Positions 48,265-58,167 of a stretch of DNA of 64,000 nt are shown piece by piece. Both the position numbers and the translations under genes were made by a program. The first letter of the stretch is position 1. Every line of letters starts with the position of its first letter. Below the pieces are notes generated by a model that was given only the letters and a program-made list of their open reading frames with translations, did not search any database and was not told the origin of the DNA. This DNA comes from Maribellus maritimus (GTDB lineage Bacteria; Bacteroidota; Bacteroidia; Bacteroidales; Prolixibacteraceae): the NCBI RefSeq assembly GCF_022267315.1, contig NZ_JAIKLE010000013.1, positions 62,001 to 126,000 on the forward strand, read 5' to 3'.

Positions 48265-48681
48265 ATGATGAAATATCCACTAATAATATTTGACGGTGTT
48301 TGTAATTTATGCAACGGCGCAGTTGATTTTGTTTTAAGCCGCGACTATCAAAAGCAATTCCGTTTTGTCACGCTTCAGTCGGAAGCCGGAGAAAAAGTTC
48401 TTCGTGAACTTCAAATTCCTGCTGAAACAGATTCTGTAATTCTATATTGGAAAAAGGAACTCTTTACTGAATCGGAAGCAGCACTTGAAATTGTTCGTTT
48501 ACTTCCCGCTCCATGGAAATGGGCGGTGGTATTCAAATTTATTCCGAAAAAACCAAGAGATAAAATTTACCGCTGGATAGCTAAAAACCGTTATCGATGG
48601 TTTGGCCAAAAACAAACATGCCGTCTTCCCTCCCCCCAGGAAAAACAGTTCTTTCCTGAAGCGGATGACCTAAAATTCTAA
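48265..48681 (+). CDS. DCC-family thiol-disulfide oxidoreductase (DUF393)
   Basis: A 138-residue cytoplasmic protein of the DCC family. The signature DGVCNLCNGAVDF near the N-terminus carries Cys13 and Cys16, the redox-active pair. The thioredoxin-like DUF393 fold continues with FRFVTLQSEAGEKVLRE and a C-terminal CRLPSPQEK segment. The start may be the second Met, one codon on. The physiological substrate is unknown. Its 3' end overlaps the convergent DUF4924 gene by 12 bases. Confidence 0.88.
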   Translation: MMKYPLIIFDGVCNLCNGAVDFVLSRDYQKQFRFVTLQSEAGEKVLRELQIPAETDSVILYWKKELFTESEAALEIVRLLPAPWKWAVVFKFIPKKPRDKIYRWIAKNRYRWFGQKQTCRLPSPQEKQFFPEADDLKF

Positions 48682-49209
48682 ATCGCCCTCTTCGTATTTT
48701 TTATACATTTCAGACAACAGTCCCAGCCACTTACTAATGCGTTTTATCGCCTCCGTTGTTTCATCAGAAATGGTCTTTTTCTGCATCTTTAATAAAAGAA
48801 AACCATAAATGGCTGTAATAGCCAAATCCACATCATTTTGGGCTTCCTTATTCTTTTGTTTCAATTCAGTAATTAAACCTGCTACTGCTTGGTAGGTGCT
48901 GATATAATTTTCGTCAATTCCGGTCTCCATCAGTTTGAGATGGATCTGATTTACATCATTTATCAGGTTCACCAAAAACTGTAAATGCCCTTGTTCCCGA
49001 ATCCCCTCTTTGTCCATCATGATAACCAGGTTGCTGTACCAATCCGTTATCTCTTTTGAAGTATTTTCGTCTACACGGTAGTTTGTCACCAGTTGGTTCT
49101 CAATCAGATTCATATCCAGACGAAAAGCCCGGATTAAATCTTCAACCTGATAGATATATAAAATATATTCTGCAATATTTTCTTTTCTTTTCTTTTTTGC
49201 TACGAGCAT
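48670..49209 (-). CDS. DUF4924-family protein
   Basis: A 179-residue cytoplasmic protein, all helical and acidic, with no membrane segment. The opening MLVAKKKRKENIAEYILYI and YQVEDLIRAFRLDMNLI match the Bacteroidota-specific DUF4924 family I remember, whose function is unknown. The 3' end overlaps the DCC gene on the other strand by 12 bases. It lies 82 bases after the S4-pth-L25 block on the same strand and could be its last member. Confidence 0.8.
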   Translation of the reverse strand: MLVAKKKRKENIAEYILYIYQVEDLIRAFRLDMNLIENQLVTNYRVDENTSKEITDWYSNLVIMMDKEGIREQGHLQFLVNLINDVNQIHLKLMETGIDENYISTYQAVAGLITELKQKNKEAQNDVDLAITAIYGFLLLKMQKKTISDETTEAIKRISKWLGLLSEMYKKYEEGDLEF

Positions 49210-49290
49210 GATAATCGTCTTTTAAAATATTCATTCTGAGGTTTAGAAAGGCTCTCTCCTAATAAATTCCGGGATAAAGGTATGGAAATT

Positions 49291-49668
49291 TCAGAAGTCA
49301 AAAAATTCGTCTAAATCACGACGATCCTTTTTGGTTGGCCGGCCGGTTCCTCTTTCACGGGTAATCCAGCGCATATTCTTTTGCATTTCAATAATCTCGA
49401 GTTCCTCCGGTGGTGTAACATCTTCCAGAAAATCAAGAACAAATTTAGCTGACATCCTTTTTTCGGCCAGCTTTACTACCTTAAAACTCCTCACCACCTG
49501 ATCTTTTCTAACTTTAACAGTTTCTCCGGCATGTACAATACGTGATGGCTTTACAGGCAAATCATCGATAGAAATATGACCTTTACGACAAGCATCAGTA
49601 GCCTGGCTTCTCGTTTTGTAAATACGAACGGCCCATAACCATTTATCCACACGCACATTTTCCGCCAT
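49291..49668 (-). CDS. S4-domain RNA-binding protein (Hsp15-like)
   Basis: A 125-residue protein with an N-terminal S4 RNA-binding domain: VRVDKWLWAVRIYKTRSQATD, then GHISIDDLPVKPSRIVHAGE. The C-terminus is basic (RGTGRPTKKDRRDLDEFF), as in the heat-shock protein Hsp15, which rescues stalled 50S subunits carrying nascent chains. Its ATG follows the pth stop codon directly (TAGATG), so translation is coupled to peptidyl-tRNA hydrolase. The shared theme is ribosome rescue. Confidence 0.88.
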   Translation of the reverse strand: MAENVRVDKWLWAVRIYKTRSQATDACRKGHISIDDLPVKPSRIVHAGETVKVRKDQVVRSFKVVKLAEKRMSAKFVLDFLEDVTPPEELEIIEMQKNMRWITRERGTGRPTKKDRRDLDEFFDF

Positions 49669-50235
49669 CTATTTCTTTTTATTAAAAAAATTCATTGTTC
49701 GTTCGATACCAATGGTGCCAAAACCTTTAATCATTTCAATACAATGATCCAATTTTTCCGGCATTTCTTTTTGTTCGTCTTTGGTCCAGTCACTGAGTAC
49801 ATAATCAACCTGAAATCCTTTGTGGAAATCATCGCCGATACCAAAACGAAGCCGTGCATAATCATTCCTGCCCAGCACCTGATTAATGTTTTTTAATCCG
49901 TTGTGGCCACCGTCACTACCTTTTGCCCTTAGCCGAATCGTTCCAAATGGTAGTGCAATATCATCAACCAGCACCAGTATATTTTCAATACCAATATTTT
50001 CTTTTTGCATCCAATAATTTACAGCCCTGCCACTTAAATTCATATAAGTGCTTGGCTTTAATAATATAAACGTTCGGGCTTTAAATTTATACTCAGCTAC
50101 AAATCCGTATCGCTTGTCATTAAAACTAATATTGGACGCCTCAGCGAGTGCGTCCAATATTTGAAAGCCAATATTATGGCGAGTATTTTTGTATTCTGGC
50201 CCTATATTACCGAGACCGGCAATTAAGTACTTCAC
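49669..50235 (-). CDS. pth: peptidyl-tRNA hydrolase
   Basis: A 188-residue enzyme that releases peptide from peptidyl-tRNA that has dropped off the ribosome. Conserved residues are in place: Asn and His20 in NTRHNIGF, the substrate-binding [21 protein letters not shown] with Asp, [11 protein letters not shown] with the second conserved Asn, and RLRFGIGD. Typical length. It lies 18 bases downstream of the L25 gene, an arrangement seen in many bacteria, and abuts the S4 gene. Confidence 0.96.
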   Translation of the reverse strand: MKYLIAGLGNIGPEYKNTRHNIGFQILDALAEASNISFNDKRYGFVAEYKFKARTFILLKPSTYMNLSGRAVNYWMQKENIGIENILVLVDDIALPFGTIRLRAKGSDGGHNGLKNINQVLGRNDYARLRFGIGDDFHKGFQVDYVLSDWTKDEQKEMPEKLDHCIEMIKGFGTIGIERTMNFFNKKK

Positions 50236-50253
50236 AGAATTTGTATTTTAAGA

Positions 50254-50901
50254 TTATTCTTCGCTGGCCTGTGTTTCAGTTGCTTCACCTTCAGCTGTTT
50301 CTCCTTCAGCGGCTTCATCTTCTTCATCTTCAGGAAGTGTTCCCATACCAGCTTTTGCAGCTCTTGAAGTGATTACTGAAACCACCATATTTGATTTACT
50401 GTCCAAAAACTCAATATTTTCAACTTTCAAATCGGCAACTTTTATACTCTGACCAATTGCTAATTTCGTAATGTCGACGTTAATAACATCCGGCAGGTTC
50501 TCAGCCAATGCTTTTACCTTCAGTAAACGAAGGTTTTGTTTGAGTTTACCACCCGATTTTACTCCTCTGGCCAAACCATTCAATTTAACCGGTACTGCAA
50601 TTTTAACTGGTTTTCCCTCTACAACTTTCATAAAATCGACATGAAGAACAACTTCTTCAACAGGGTGCCACTGAATATCCTGCATAATGGCCTGATGAGT
50701 TTTACCATCGATGTCAATATCCACTAAATATACACTGGGTGTATAGATCAATTTTCTTAATTCACTAAAAGGAATTGTGAAGTGTAATACATCTTCTCCG
50801 CCATACAATACAGCCGGAACCAACTCCTCAGCGCGAAGTTTTTTAGCTTCTTTTTTACCTAAGGACTCTCTAACCTGTCCTTTAATTGTTACTGATTTCA
50901 T
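50254..50901 (-). CDS. rplY: 50S ribosomal protein L25 / general stress protein Ctc
   Basis: A 215-residue long form of L25 that binds 5S rRNA. The N-terminal L25 domain (KGQVRESLGKKEAKKLRAEELVPAVLYGG) is followed by the Ctc-type C-terminal domain with VHVDFMKV and VKIAVPVKLNGLARG. The tail is strongly acidic (EDEEDEAAEGETAEGE). The pth gene follows after 18 bases. The upstream 115 bases up to prs hold a weak hairpin at 50939-50954 but no RNA gene. Confidence 0.95.
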   Translation of the reverse strand: MKSVTIKGQVRESLGKKEAKKLRAEELVPAVLYGGEDVLHFTIPFSELRKLIYTPSVYLVDIDIDGKTHQAIMQDIQWHPVEEVVLHVDFMKVVEGKPVKIAVPVKLNGLARGVKSGGKLKQNLRLLKVKALAENLPDVINVDITKLAIGQSIKVADLKVENIEFLDSKSNMVVSVITSRAAKAGMGTLPEDEEDEAAEGETAEGEATETQASEE

Positions 50902-51016
50902 TTGTAATAATTTACGTTAATAATTATGGTACTCAGTCCTTCCCGAGGTTTCGGGACAAACAGCATGCATATTATTAATGCCTCTGCCTATGGAAAAAGC
51001 GGTGCAAATATATAAA

Positions 51017-51976
51017 TTACCTGTAATATAACGAACTAATTGATTGATTTTTATAAACCCGTTGAATAGCTTCCCCAAATGCATCAGCCACGGATATATA
51101 TTTTATCTTTTCGCTTTCAGTTTTTGGATGAATTGAATCGGTAAAATATACTTCAGTTAATGCCGATTTTTCTATTCGCTCAATTGCCGGACCGGAAAGC
51201 ACTCCATGCGCTGCAAATGCCCTTACACTTGCCGCCCCTTTGTCTTTCATTAAATTAGCTGCTTTTGTAATCGTGCCGGCTGTATCTATCATATCGTCAA
51301 CAATAATGATATCCTTATCTTTAACATCGCCGATTACCGACATACTGCCAACAACATTGGCTTTTGCCCTTGTTTTATGACAAATCACCATTTCGGTTTC
51401 CAACATCCTCGCATAGGTGTTGGCTCTTTTTGTTCCACCAACATCAGGCGATGCAATCACAACATTATCCAGTCCCATTTTTTCGATAAAAGGAACAAAC
51501 ATTGCCGAAGCATATAAATGATCTACCGGTACATTAAAAAAGCCCTGAATCTGGTCGGCATGTAAATCCAGTGTAATCAGCCGATCGATTCCGGCAACAG
51601 ACAAAACGTCAGCAAAAAGTTTAGCTCCGATTGAAACACGGGGTTTATCTTTCCTGTCCTGACGGGCATAGCCAAAATAAGGAACTACTGCAATTATTTT
51701 ATATGCACTGGCTCTTTTGGCTGCATCAATCATCAATAATAATTCCAGCAAGTTATCACCGGGAGGCGGAGTAGATTGTACAATAAATACATGAGAACCA
51801 CGAATGGTTTCTTCATAACAGGGTTCAAATTCGCCATCCGCAAAAACCGGACATGAGGACAAACCCAAATCCACATTTAAACTGTCGCAAATTTTTTCTG
51901 TTAAATACCGTGTGTTCCTTCCGGAAAAAATTTTCAAAGGGTGACTTTTACTGCCCATTTCACTATTTTTATTCAT
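51017..51976 (-). CDS. prs: ribose-phosphate pyrophosphokinase
   Basis: A 319-residue enzyme making PRPP from ribose 5-phosphate and ATP for nucleotide, His and Trp synthesis. Conserved segments are FADGEFEPCYEETIRG, QSTPPPGDNLLELLLMIDAAKR, VPYFGYARQDRKDKPR, DLHADQIQGFF and the PRPP-binding IIVDDMIDTAGTITKA. An ATG at 51958 is an alternative start. It precedes the L25 gene on the same strand, an arrangement common in other bacteria. Confidence 0.96.
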   Translation of the reverse strand: MNKNSEMGSKSHPLKIFSGRNTRYLTEKICDSLNVDLGLSSCPVFADGEFEPCYEETIRGSHVFIVQSTPPPGDNLLELLLMIDAAKRASAYKIIAVVPYFGYARQDRKDKPRVSIGAKLFADVLSVAGIDRLITLDLHADQIQGFFNVPVDHLYASAMFVPFIEKMGLDNVVIASPDVGGTKRANTYARMLETEMVICHKTRAKANVVGSMSVIGDVKDKDIIIVDDMIDTAGTITKAANLMKDKGAASVRAFAAHGVLSGPAIERIEKSALTEVYFTDSIHPKTESEKIKYISVADAFGEAIQRVYKNQSISSLYYR

Positions 51977-52059
51977 TAAAATCGAATTTGCTGCAAAGTT
52001 AATAAACTTTGCTATTCATATTTTTTGTTGTTAAAAAGTTAGAACATTTCCTTTAAAAC

Positions 52060-52662
52060 TTATTTTGATTCAGAACGATTTGTTGTTTCTATAAAATTCA
52101 GGATCTCTGATTTTCCTTTTCCCAAAGTAGACGAAGTCACAAAAAAACCAGGCATTGTTTCCCATGTTTTTAACATTTCCTCCTGGTAGTTTTTTAAATT
52201 TTTCTCTTGTTCTTCGGGTTTTAATTTATCGGCTTTGGTAAATACAATCACAAACGGAATTCCGTTTACGCCCAGCCATTCCATAAACTCCAGATCGGCT
52301 TTCTGCGGACTATGCCTGATATCGATCAACACAAACAGACAATATAAATTTTCGCGTCGAAGAATGTATTTCCGAAGAAACTTTTCCCATTTTAACCGTT
52401 CCGTTTTGGGTACTTTTGCATAGCCATACCCAGGTAAATCTACAAGATACCACTCTTCGTTAATCAAAAAATGATTAATTAGTTGTGTTTTACCTGGCTT
52501 TCCTGATGTTTTTGCCAACGACTTTTTGTCGGTCAGCATATTTATCAGCGAGGACTTTCCAACATTGGATCGCCCAATAAATGCATACTCCGGCCTGTCC
52601 GGCTTCGGACACTTTTTCACATCGGTGTTGCTAACAATAAAACGTGCTTCTTTAATTTCCAT
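52060..52662 (-). CDS. engB: ribosome biogenesis GTP-binding protein EngB (YihA/YsxC)
   Basis: A 200-residue essential GTPase for late 50S assembly. G1 is [15 protein letters not shown]3 is [10 protein letters not shown]4 is TKADKL, and the switch-region [14 protein letters not shown] is typical of this family. No membrane segment. The length is normal. It is on the minus strand between manA and prs, 84 bases from prs, and co-transcription with prs is possible. Confidence 0.95.
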   Translation of the reverse strand: MEIKEARFIVSNTDVKKCPKPDRPEYAFIGRSNVGKSSLINMLTDKKSLAKTSGKPGKTQLINHFLINEEWYLVDLPGYGYAKVPKTERLKWEKFLRKYILRRENLYCLFVLIDIRHSPQKADLEFMEWLGVNGIPFVIVFTKADKLKPEEQEKNLKNYQEEMLKTWETMPGFFVTSSTLGKGKSEILNFIETTNRSESK

Positions 52663-52728
52663 TTCTGAAAATTAATTTAATGATTTTACCTTCTGAATTT
52701 AATGAAAAAAAGGAAAATATGGAATTTT

Positions 52729-53712
52729 CTACTTTATGTAAACTTCAAGTGTTTTTACACCGGCTGAAAGCGGCTTCAACTTATAGGTTTCCAGACTTGC
52801 AGGAATTAAAACTGTTTCGCCTTTTTTCACCTGTTCCCTTCCGTCTTCAAATTCAACTTCAAACTCACCGTCAAGATTCATATAAATTATAAATGAATCA
52901 AGCCGGTTATATTCTTTTTCAAGCATTTTATCAAATTCAAGGAAATTTGTTGTAAAATACTCGCAGCTTACAATCTCGGATGACAAGTTTTTCTCCTTCG
53001 TATACTTTGTTTTGTAATCTTCTTTATACGAAAAATCAATGGCATCGAGCGCCAAATCAACATGTAATTCTCTTTCGTTACCGTTGGCATCCTTTCGGTT
53101 GTAATCAAAAATACGATAGGTCACGTCCGAGGTTTGCTGGATTTCTGCAACAAGAGCACCCTTTCCAATCGCATGGACACGTCCTGCAGGAATAAAGAAA
53201 ACATCGCCTTCCAAAACTTTGTCGTAATGGAGCAAGTCCATTAATTTCCCGGAACTAAAATATTCAAGGTATTTTTCCTTTGTCACTTCCTGGCTAAATC
53301 CCGAGTTTATCAGTGCGTCATTTTCAGCGCCAACAACATACCACATTTCAGTTTTCCCAAAAGCATTGTGCCGTTTTTTCGACAGTTCATCATTCGGATG
53401 AACCTGCACCGACAAATCATCAGCAGCATCGATAAATTTAATAAGCAGCGGGAACTCAACTCCAAACTTTTTAAAAACTTTATCCCCAACCAGATCGCCC
53501 ATATATATTTCAACCAGTTCCTGTAAATTATTTCCGGCAAGAAATCCGTTAGACACTTCTGAAATATTTCCTTCCACGCCCGAAATCTCCCAACTCTCAC
53601 CACAATTGGAAAGAGAACCGTAATCTTTATTCAGCAACGACTTCATTCGGTTTCCGCCCCAAATCTTTTCATGATAAAGGGGTTTAAATTTTAAAGGATA
53701 TAAACCACTCAT
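52729..53712 (-). CDS. manA: class I mannose-6-phosphate isomerase
   Basis: A 327-residue short-form type I phosphomannose isomerase, a zinc cupin interconverting mannose 6-phosphate and fructose 6-phosphate. The zinc-binding VHPNDELSKKRHNAFGKTEMWYV segment supplies Gln/His/Glu ligands, FIPAGRVHAIGKGALVAEIQ gives the second His and the active-site Arg follows in the RIFDYNR segment. It starts with LKFKPLYHEKIWGG. The C-terminal cupin half ends with VLIPASLETYKLKPL. It serves mannose catabolism and GDP-mannose supply. It is next to the Dabb gene and 66 bases from engB. Confidence 0.94.
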   Translation of the reverse strand: MSGLYPLKFKPLYHEKIWGGNRMKSLLNKDYGSLSNCGESWEISGVEGNISEVSNGFLAGNNLQELVEIYMGDLVGDKVFKKFGVEFPLLIKFIDAADDLSVQVHPNDELSKKRHNAFGKTEMWYVVGAENDALINSGFSQEVTKEKYLEYFSSGKLMDLLHYDKVLEGDVFFIPAGRVHAIGKGALVAEIQQTSDVTYRIFDYNRKDANGNERELHVDLALDAIDFSYKEDYKTKYTKEKNLSSEIVSCEYFTTNFLEFDKMLEKEYNRLDSFIIYMNLDGEFEVEFEDGREQVKKGETVLIPASLETYKLKPLSAGVKTLEVYIK

Positions 53713-53751
53713 TTTGTTTACTTTTTAAAAATTGATACAAGAAAAACAGCA

Positions 53752-54051
53752 TTAAAACTCATAATCCACGGCAGCACGTGCCGAAGTGGTCTCACCAATC
53801 CGTTTCACCACCTTCAAATGCTCGGGATGAACACGATAAACATCCAAATCCTCAAGTGACTCAAAATGAGAAATTAAAACAAGATCGTAACTTTTGGCTT
53901 CAAGCTCGTAATTAACACCAACCTCAAGGTACTTTACTTCTTCAATTTTTCCCTTTAACCCTTCAAGAGCAGCTTTCAATTCTGCTATCACAGCCTGCTT
54001 TTCCTGTTTTGAATAGTCATTCAGCTTAAAAAGAACTACGTGATTAATCAT
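53752..54051 (-). CDS. Dabb-family dimeric alpha/beta-barrel protein
   Basis: A 99-residue cytoplasmic protein of the stress-responsive Dabb family. The pattern is the usual one: INHVVLFKLND as the first strand, a central DLVLISHFESLEDLDVYRVHPEH segment, and a final short strand. Such proteins form dimeric barrels, and their substrates are mostly unknown. It lies 39 bases upstream of manA on the same strand, probably in one transcript, and is divergent from udk. Confidence 0.9.
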   Translation of the reverse strand: MINHVVLFKLNDYSKQEKQAVIAELKAALEGLKGKIEEVKYLEVGVNYELEAKSYDLVLISHFESLEDLDVYRVHPEHLKVVKRIGETTSARAAVDYEF

Positions 54052-54169
54052 TACTGTCTATTTTTTGTATCTTGTATTTTTATCGCTGCGAAAATAGTGT
54101 TTTCTTAGCGGTACGTTTTAAAACCGACGTCATTAATTAGTTAAATATAACAATAAACTTTCAAAGAAA

Positions 54170-54784
54170 ATGCTCGTAATTGGCATTGCCGGCGGCACAG
54201 GATCAGGAAAAACAACCGTGGTAAAAAAAATAACCGAACAGTTTCCCAAAAAGGAAGTTGCCGTTTTATCCCACGATTCCTATTATTTTGACAACAGTGA
54301 TTTAAGCCTGGAAGAAAGACGAAAAAAAAATTTCGATCACCCGGATTCAATTGAGTTTGATTTAATGATTGAGCATGTAAAAAAGCTAAAACACGGAGAG
54401 AGTATACAAGAACCAATTTATTCATTTATTACCTGTACCCGCTCAAAAGAAACCAACCTCGTCACACCGCAAAAAGTGCTGATAATTGAAGGAATTTTAT
54501 GTCTGACCAGCAAAGCACTCCGTAATTTAATGGATATTAAAGTATTTGTTGACTGCGACTCTGATATCCGTTTGTCAAGAGTGATAATGCGTGATATTCT
54601 CGAACGGGGAAGAAATGTAAAACAGGTGCTGACCCGTTACGAAAAAACAGTTCGCCCGAGCCATATACAATTTATTGAACCAACTAAAAGATTTGCTGAC
54701 ATTATTATTCCTCAGGGAGGGATGAACCAGGTTGCAATTAATATTTTAACCAATCATATAAACCAAACACTAAAAACATTATAA
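54170..54784 (+). CDS. udk: uridine kinase
   Basis: A 204-residue kinase that phosphorylates uridine and cytidine in pyrimidine salvage. The Walker A motif is GGTGSGKTT near the N-terminus, followed by LSHDSYYFD, RKKNFDHPDSIEFDLM, the substrate segment EPIYSFITCTR and VLIIEGILCL (Walker B-like). RLSRVIMRDILERGR gives the lid arginines. Typical length. The exonuclease gene starts directly after its stop codon (TAAATG), so the two are coupled. Confidence 0.95.
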   Translation: MLVIGIAGGTGSGKTTVVKKITEQFPKKEVAVLSHDSYYFDNSDLSLEERRKKNFDHPDSIEFDLMIEHVKKLKHGESIQEPIYSFITCTRSKETNLVTPQKVLIIEGILCLTSKALRNLMDIKVFVDCDSDIRLSRVIMRDILERGRNVKQVLTRYEKTVRPSHIQFIEPTKRFADIIIPQGGMNQVAINILTNHINQTLKTL

Positions 54785-55507
54785 ATGCTTGAAAATTTGA
54801 ACATTGAAGAAATTCTGTTTCTCGACATTGAAACAGTGCCGCTGGCTCCGGAATACGGAGAGTTAACAGAAAAATGGAAAGAGTTGTGGGAACACAAAAT
54901 GCAATACCACATTACCAATGGAGAGCCTGCTGAAGATTTATACGATCGTGCAGGAATTTATGCCGAATTTGGAAAGATTATCTGTATCTCAGCAGGATAT
55001 GTAACACAAAAAAAAGGTGAGCCATTTTTCAGGGTAAAATCATTTTACGATGATGATGAAAAGAAACTAATAAAAAACTTTTTTAATGCCTGGAAAAAAT
55101 TTGCTCAGGCAGGTAAAAGGAGACTTTGTGCGCATAACGGACAGGAATTTGATTTCCCTTATATTGCCCGGCGCGCATTGGTAAATAATGTTCCCCTGCC
55201 AAAAATTCTGGATATTGCCGGAGCAAAACCATGGGAAATAAAAGAGCAGTTAATTGATACACTCCAGCTATGGAAATTTGGTGATTACAAACACTACACT
55301 TCGCTCTCTCTTCTATGTGAATTATTTAACATTCCAACTCCCAAGGATGATATTGATGGAAGCCAGGTAGCTAAAATTTACTGGGAAGAAAATGATATTG
55401 ACCGTATTATTCGTTACTGTGAAAAAGACACACTTGCAGTTGCCAACCTTTTACTAAAATACAAAGGAGACAAAATAATACCTTTTGAAAACCTGGTTAG
55501 CGTCTAG
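54785..55507 (+). CDS. predicted 3'-5' exonuclease (PolB-like, DEDDy)
   Basis: A 240-residue nuclease with an RNase H-like fold. The DEDD-type acids are visible: FLDIETVPLAPEYGE (ExoI), RRLCAHNGQEFDFPYIARRA (ExoII) and the ExoIII pattern IIRYCEKDTLAVANLLL with Tyr and Asp. It probably trims single-stranded DNA or RNA ends. It follows udk with no gap (TAAATG), so co-expression with pyrimidine salvage is expected. The exact substrate is unknown. Confidence 0.88.
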   Translation: MLENLNIEEILFLDIETVPLAPEYGELTEKWKELWEHKMQYHITNGEPAEDLYDRAGIYAEFGKIICISAGYVTQKKGEPFFRVKSFYDDDEKKLIKNFFNAWKKFAQAGKRRLCAHNGQEFDFPYIARRALVNNVPLPKILDIAGAKPWEIKEQLIDTLQLWKFGDYKHYTSLSLLCELFNIPTPKDDIDGSQVAKIYWEENDIDRIIRYCEKDTLAVANLLLKYKGDKIIPFENLVSV

Positions 55508-55636
55508 CAAACGTAATTTACAACCAACTGTTAATCAACCCAGAAACAACAACAGGTATTTTATCACCAGTCGTCGAAAAAACGAGTTTTTTGTATTTCT
55601 TTTTTTTCTATCTTTCGCCGCTTTTTATTGAAAAAA

Positions 55637-57073
55637 ATGAAAAAAAAGAACGAATTACAATATTTGGTTATTGCGGCACGAAGATTTTTACGTTCAATCT
55701 TAAGCATTACCGATGGCACAGATATTGATTCTACGATTGCCGGAATAAAACGAGACATTAGTTTCCGTGGCCCCACAGCCTGGATTCTGATTTTTTCGAT
55801 TTTTATAGCTTCTATCGGACTCAATGTAAACTCAACCGCAGTAATAATCGGCGCGATGTTAATTTCTCCGTTAATGGGTCCTATTCTTGGGATTGGGCTC
55901 TCCATTGGAACCAACGATTTTGAAACGCTTATCCGTTCACTTAAAAACCTTGGTATTGCTGTTTCCATCGCGCTAATTACATCTACTCTGTATTTTTTAG
56001 TAACACCTTTAAATATTGAACAATCGGAGCTGCTGGCCCGTACAAAGCCAACAATCCTGGATGTTATGGTTGCACTTTTGGGCGGATTTGCCGGCATTGT
56101 AGCAGGTTCGCGAAAGGAAAAAACCAATGTTATTCCGGGTGTGGCTATCGCAACTGCACTTATGCCGCCACTTTGTACCGCCGGTTATGGCCTGGCTACT
56201 TTCAAAATGCATTATTTTCTGGGTGCATTTTATCTCTTTTTTATCAATTCTGTTTTTATCAGCCTCGCCACATTTCTTGTGGTGAAATATCTGAAATTCC
56301 CGCTTGTCAACTACCTAAATCCGTTAAAAGCCAAACGTTACCAGATAATTGTTACCGCATTTATAATTGTAACAATTATTCCCAGTGGGATTATTTTCTA
56401 CAATGTTATTCAGGAAACCCGCTTTTCAATTGCAGCTGAAAATTTTGTAAACGATAAAGCAAGCTTTTCCGGAAGCGAGCTTATCAACAAAAAAATTACA
56501 TATTCCGATACGCTTTCTACCATAGACCTCTATTATATCGGGGAAGAAATTTCGGAGGAAAAAGAGATGTTTTTACAGGATATGTTAACAACCTACGGTT
56601 TAAATGGAAAAAAAACATTTGCTATTACAAAAAAAACCCGGGTCCGGGTACATCAGAATAAAAATAACGAGGCTGACTTTGAACAAAGAATGACCGACAT
56701 GAATAACGATCTCAGACTTAAAATCCTGGAGGATATTTATACCAAAAACGAACAAATTATAAACGACAAGGAGTTAAAAATCCAATTGCTGGAAGCAGAA
56801 ATTATGCGACTCAGTGTACAGGATACGATTCCTTTTAAACAGATAAATTCAGAATTAAAGTTCCATTTTGATAACATCGAAAAATTCGCTTTCGCAAACA
56901 TCAGGCAATTAAAAGTGATAAACGATACTATGAGGATAGATACTATTCCTACTTTTCTTGTAAACTACAAATCAGAAATTCGTCCGCAAATAGCTGCTGA
57001 TGAAAACCAAAAGATAAATGAATGGCTGCGAATTCGTTTTAACAACCCTAAAATTTCTGTAATCAATTATTAA
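55637..57073 (+). CDS. DUF389 membrane protein
   Basis: A 478-residue inner-membrane protein starting at ATG 55637 (a TTG three codons upstream is open). The DUF389 core runs from SFRGPTAWILIFSIFIASIG through AVIIGAMLISPLMGPILGIG and GSRKEKTNVIPGVAIATAL, with about six membrane helices. From about residue 255 the protein continues as a soluble domain of some 220 residues with a coiled-coil stretch (about 345-395), longer than many family members. The role is unknown. It is convergent with smpB, only 2 bases apart. Confidence 0.88.
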   Translation: MKKKNELQYLVIAARRFLRSILSITDGTDIDSTIAGIKRDISFRGPTAWILIFSIFIASIGLNVNSTAVIIGAMLISPLMGPILGIGLSIGTNDFETLIRSLKNLGIAVSIALITSTLYFLVTPLNIEQSELLARTKPTILDVMVALLGGFAGIVAGSRKEKTNVIPGVAIATALMPPLCTAGYGLATFKMHYFLGAFYLFFINSVFISLATFLVVKYLKFPLVNYLNPLKAKRYQIIVTAFIIVTIIPSGIIFYNVIQETRFSIAAENFVNDKASFSGSELINKKITYSDTLSTIDLYYIGEEISEEKEMFLQDMLTTYGLNGKKTFAITKKTRVRVHQNKNNEADFEQRMTDMNNDLRLKILEDIYTKNEQIINDKELKIQLLEAEIMRLSVQDTIPFKQINSELKFHFDNIEKFAFANIRQLKVINDTMRIDTIPTFLVNYKSEIRPQIAADENQKINEWLRIRFNNPKISVINY

Positions 57074-57075
57074 AA

Positions 57076-57534
57076 CTACATTTTCATCATACGGTCTATC
57101 TCCCGCTTGGCATCTTTTTGCTTTAAGGTTTCACGTTTGTCATACACCTTTTTACCTTTTGCGAGGGCGATTTCCAACTTTGCCAGGCCACGGTCGTTTA
57201 CAAAAAGTTTAACGGGAACAATAGTATGTCCCGACTCTTTAACTTTTTTCTCCAGTTTCTGGAGTTCTTTTCGGTTTAATAACAATTTCCTGTCGCGTTT
57301 TGCTTCGTGATTGTTATGAGTTCCCATTTCGTATTCTGAAATATGCAAATTTTTCACGTATAACTCGGAACCGTAAAACTGACAATACGAATCAGAAAGA
57401 TTTGCTTTTCCGTTGCGGATGGATTTTATTTCGGTGCCCAGCAATTGCATCCCCGCCGTAAACCTTTCAATCAGTTCGTATTCAAAAGTAACCTTTCGGT
57501 TTTTTATATTAATATTTGCCTGTTTGTGTGCCAT
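57076..57534 (-). CDS. smpB: SsrA-binding protein
   Basis: A 152-residue protein that binds tmRNA and brings it to stalled ribosomes. Family motifs are [18 protein letters not shown] at the start, [33 protein letters not shown], and a C-terminal basic [19 protein letters not shown] tail that enters the decoding centre. Its start codon directly follows the Yip1-like stop codon, so translation is coupled. No ssrA gene was found in the window. Confidence 0.96.
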   Translation of the reverse strand: MAHKQANINIKNRKVTFEYELIERFTAGMQLLGTEIKSIRNGKANLSDSYCQFYGSELYVKNLHISEYEMGTHNNHEAKRDRKLLLNRKELQKLEKKVKESGHTIVPVKLFVNDRGLAKLEIALAKGKKVYDKRETLKQKDAKREIDRMMKM

Positions 57535-58107
57535 TTAAAAATATGCGGTTAAAAGTTTGGAAAGTATTATACTTAAAAAACTAAATACAAAAAAGTTCAC
57601 CAAAATGGTAATGATAATATAGCTGTCTTTTTTTTCTTTGGGGAGTTCAAGCAACTCATTTGCACCCAACCAAAAAATATAGAAACTATAAATACCCAGA
57701 ATATCAAGAACATATAAAAACTGAAACAACCCCGTTAATATTGAAACCACTAAAAAAGGTGTCATCGAAAAAAGCACGAGTTTTCTCACTACTTCGATAT
57801 TCTTTTCTCCCTTAAAAGTTTTTATCAACTCGTTTGTAAAATATACAGCCAACAAATACTGCAATACAAAAAGAACAATTTCACGCATTGCCTTTAGCAC
57901 GGCATACCCCATATAAAAATGCGAGCTTCTAAAAAATTCTCCTAAAAAAACAGCTACTGCAGCAAGCCCCAAAAGCGGAAGAAAAAAGCCGGTAATTCGT
58001 TGAGCATGTGTTTCTGTTGATTCTTTCTGTGTCATCCAAAAATCCTTTGGATTCAGAATATTTTCTTTTAGGGTTGTAACTATCTTTTTTTTGTTATTTG
58101 CTTCCAT
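57535..58107 (-). CDS. Yip1-like membrane protein
   Basis: A 190-residue protein from the ATG at 58105-58107, preceded by a GGGAGG ribosome-binding-like stretch. The frame is open 19 codons further upstream. After an N-terminal helix it has about five hydrophobic segments in the pattern of Yip1-type membrane proteins, whose bacterial function is unknown. It lies between uvrB and smpB on the same strand, abutting smpB with no gap. Confidence 0.78.
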   Translation of the reverse strand: MEANNKKKIVTTLKENILNPKDFWMTQKESTETHAQRITGFFLPLLGLAAVAVFLGEFFRSSHFYMGYAVLKAMREIVLFVLQYLLAVYFTNELIKTFKGEKNIEVVRKLVLFSMTPFLVVSILTGLFQFLYVLDILGIYSFYIFWLGANELLELPKEKKDSYIIITILVNFFVFSFLSIILSKLLTAYF

Positions 58108-58167
58108 TCCTCCCTGTTTGCCGGCAAAATTACATTTAAAAACAGAACACAAAAAGAATTGCACCGA

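Noticed and set aside
50939-50954. Hairpin TCCCGA / TCGGGA upstream of the L25 gene
   Set aside because: Only 6 bp, no T-run on the minus strand, and no known leader motif for L25.
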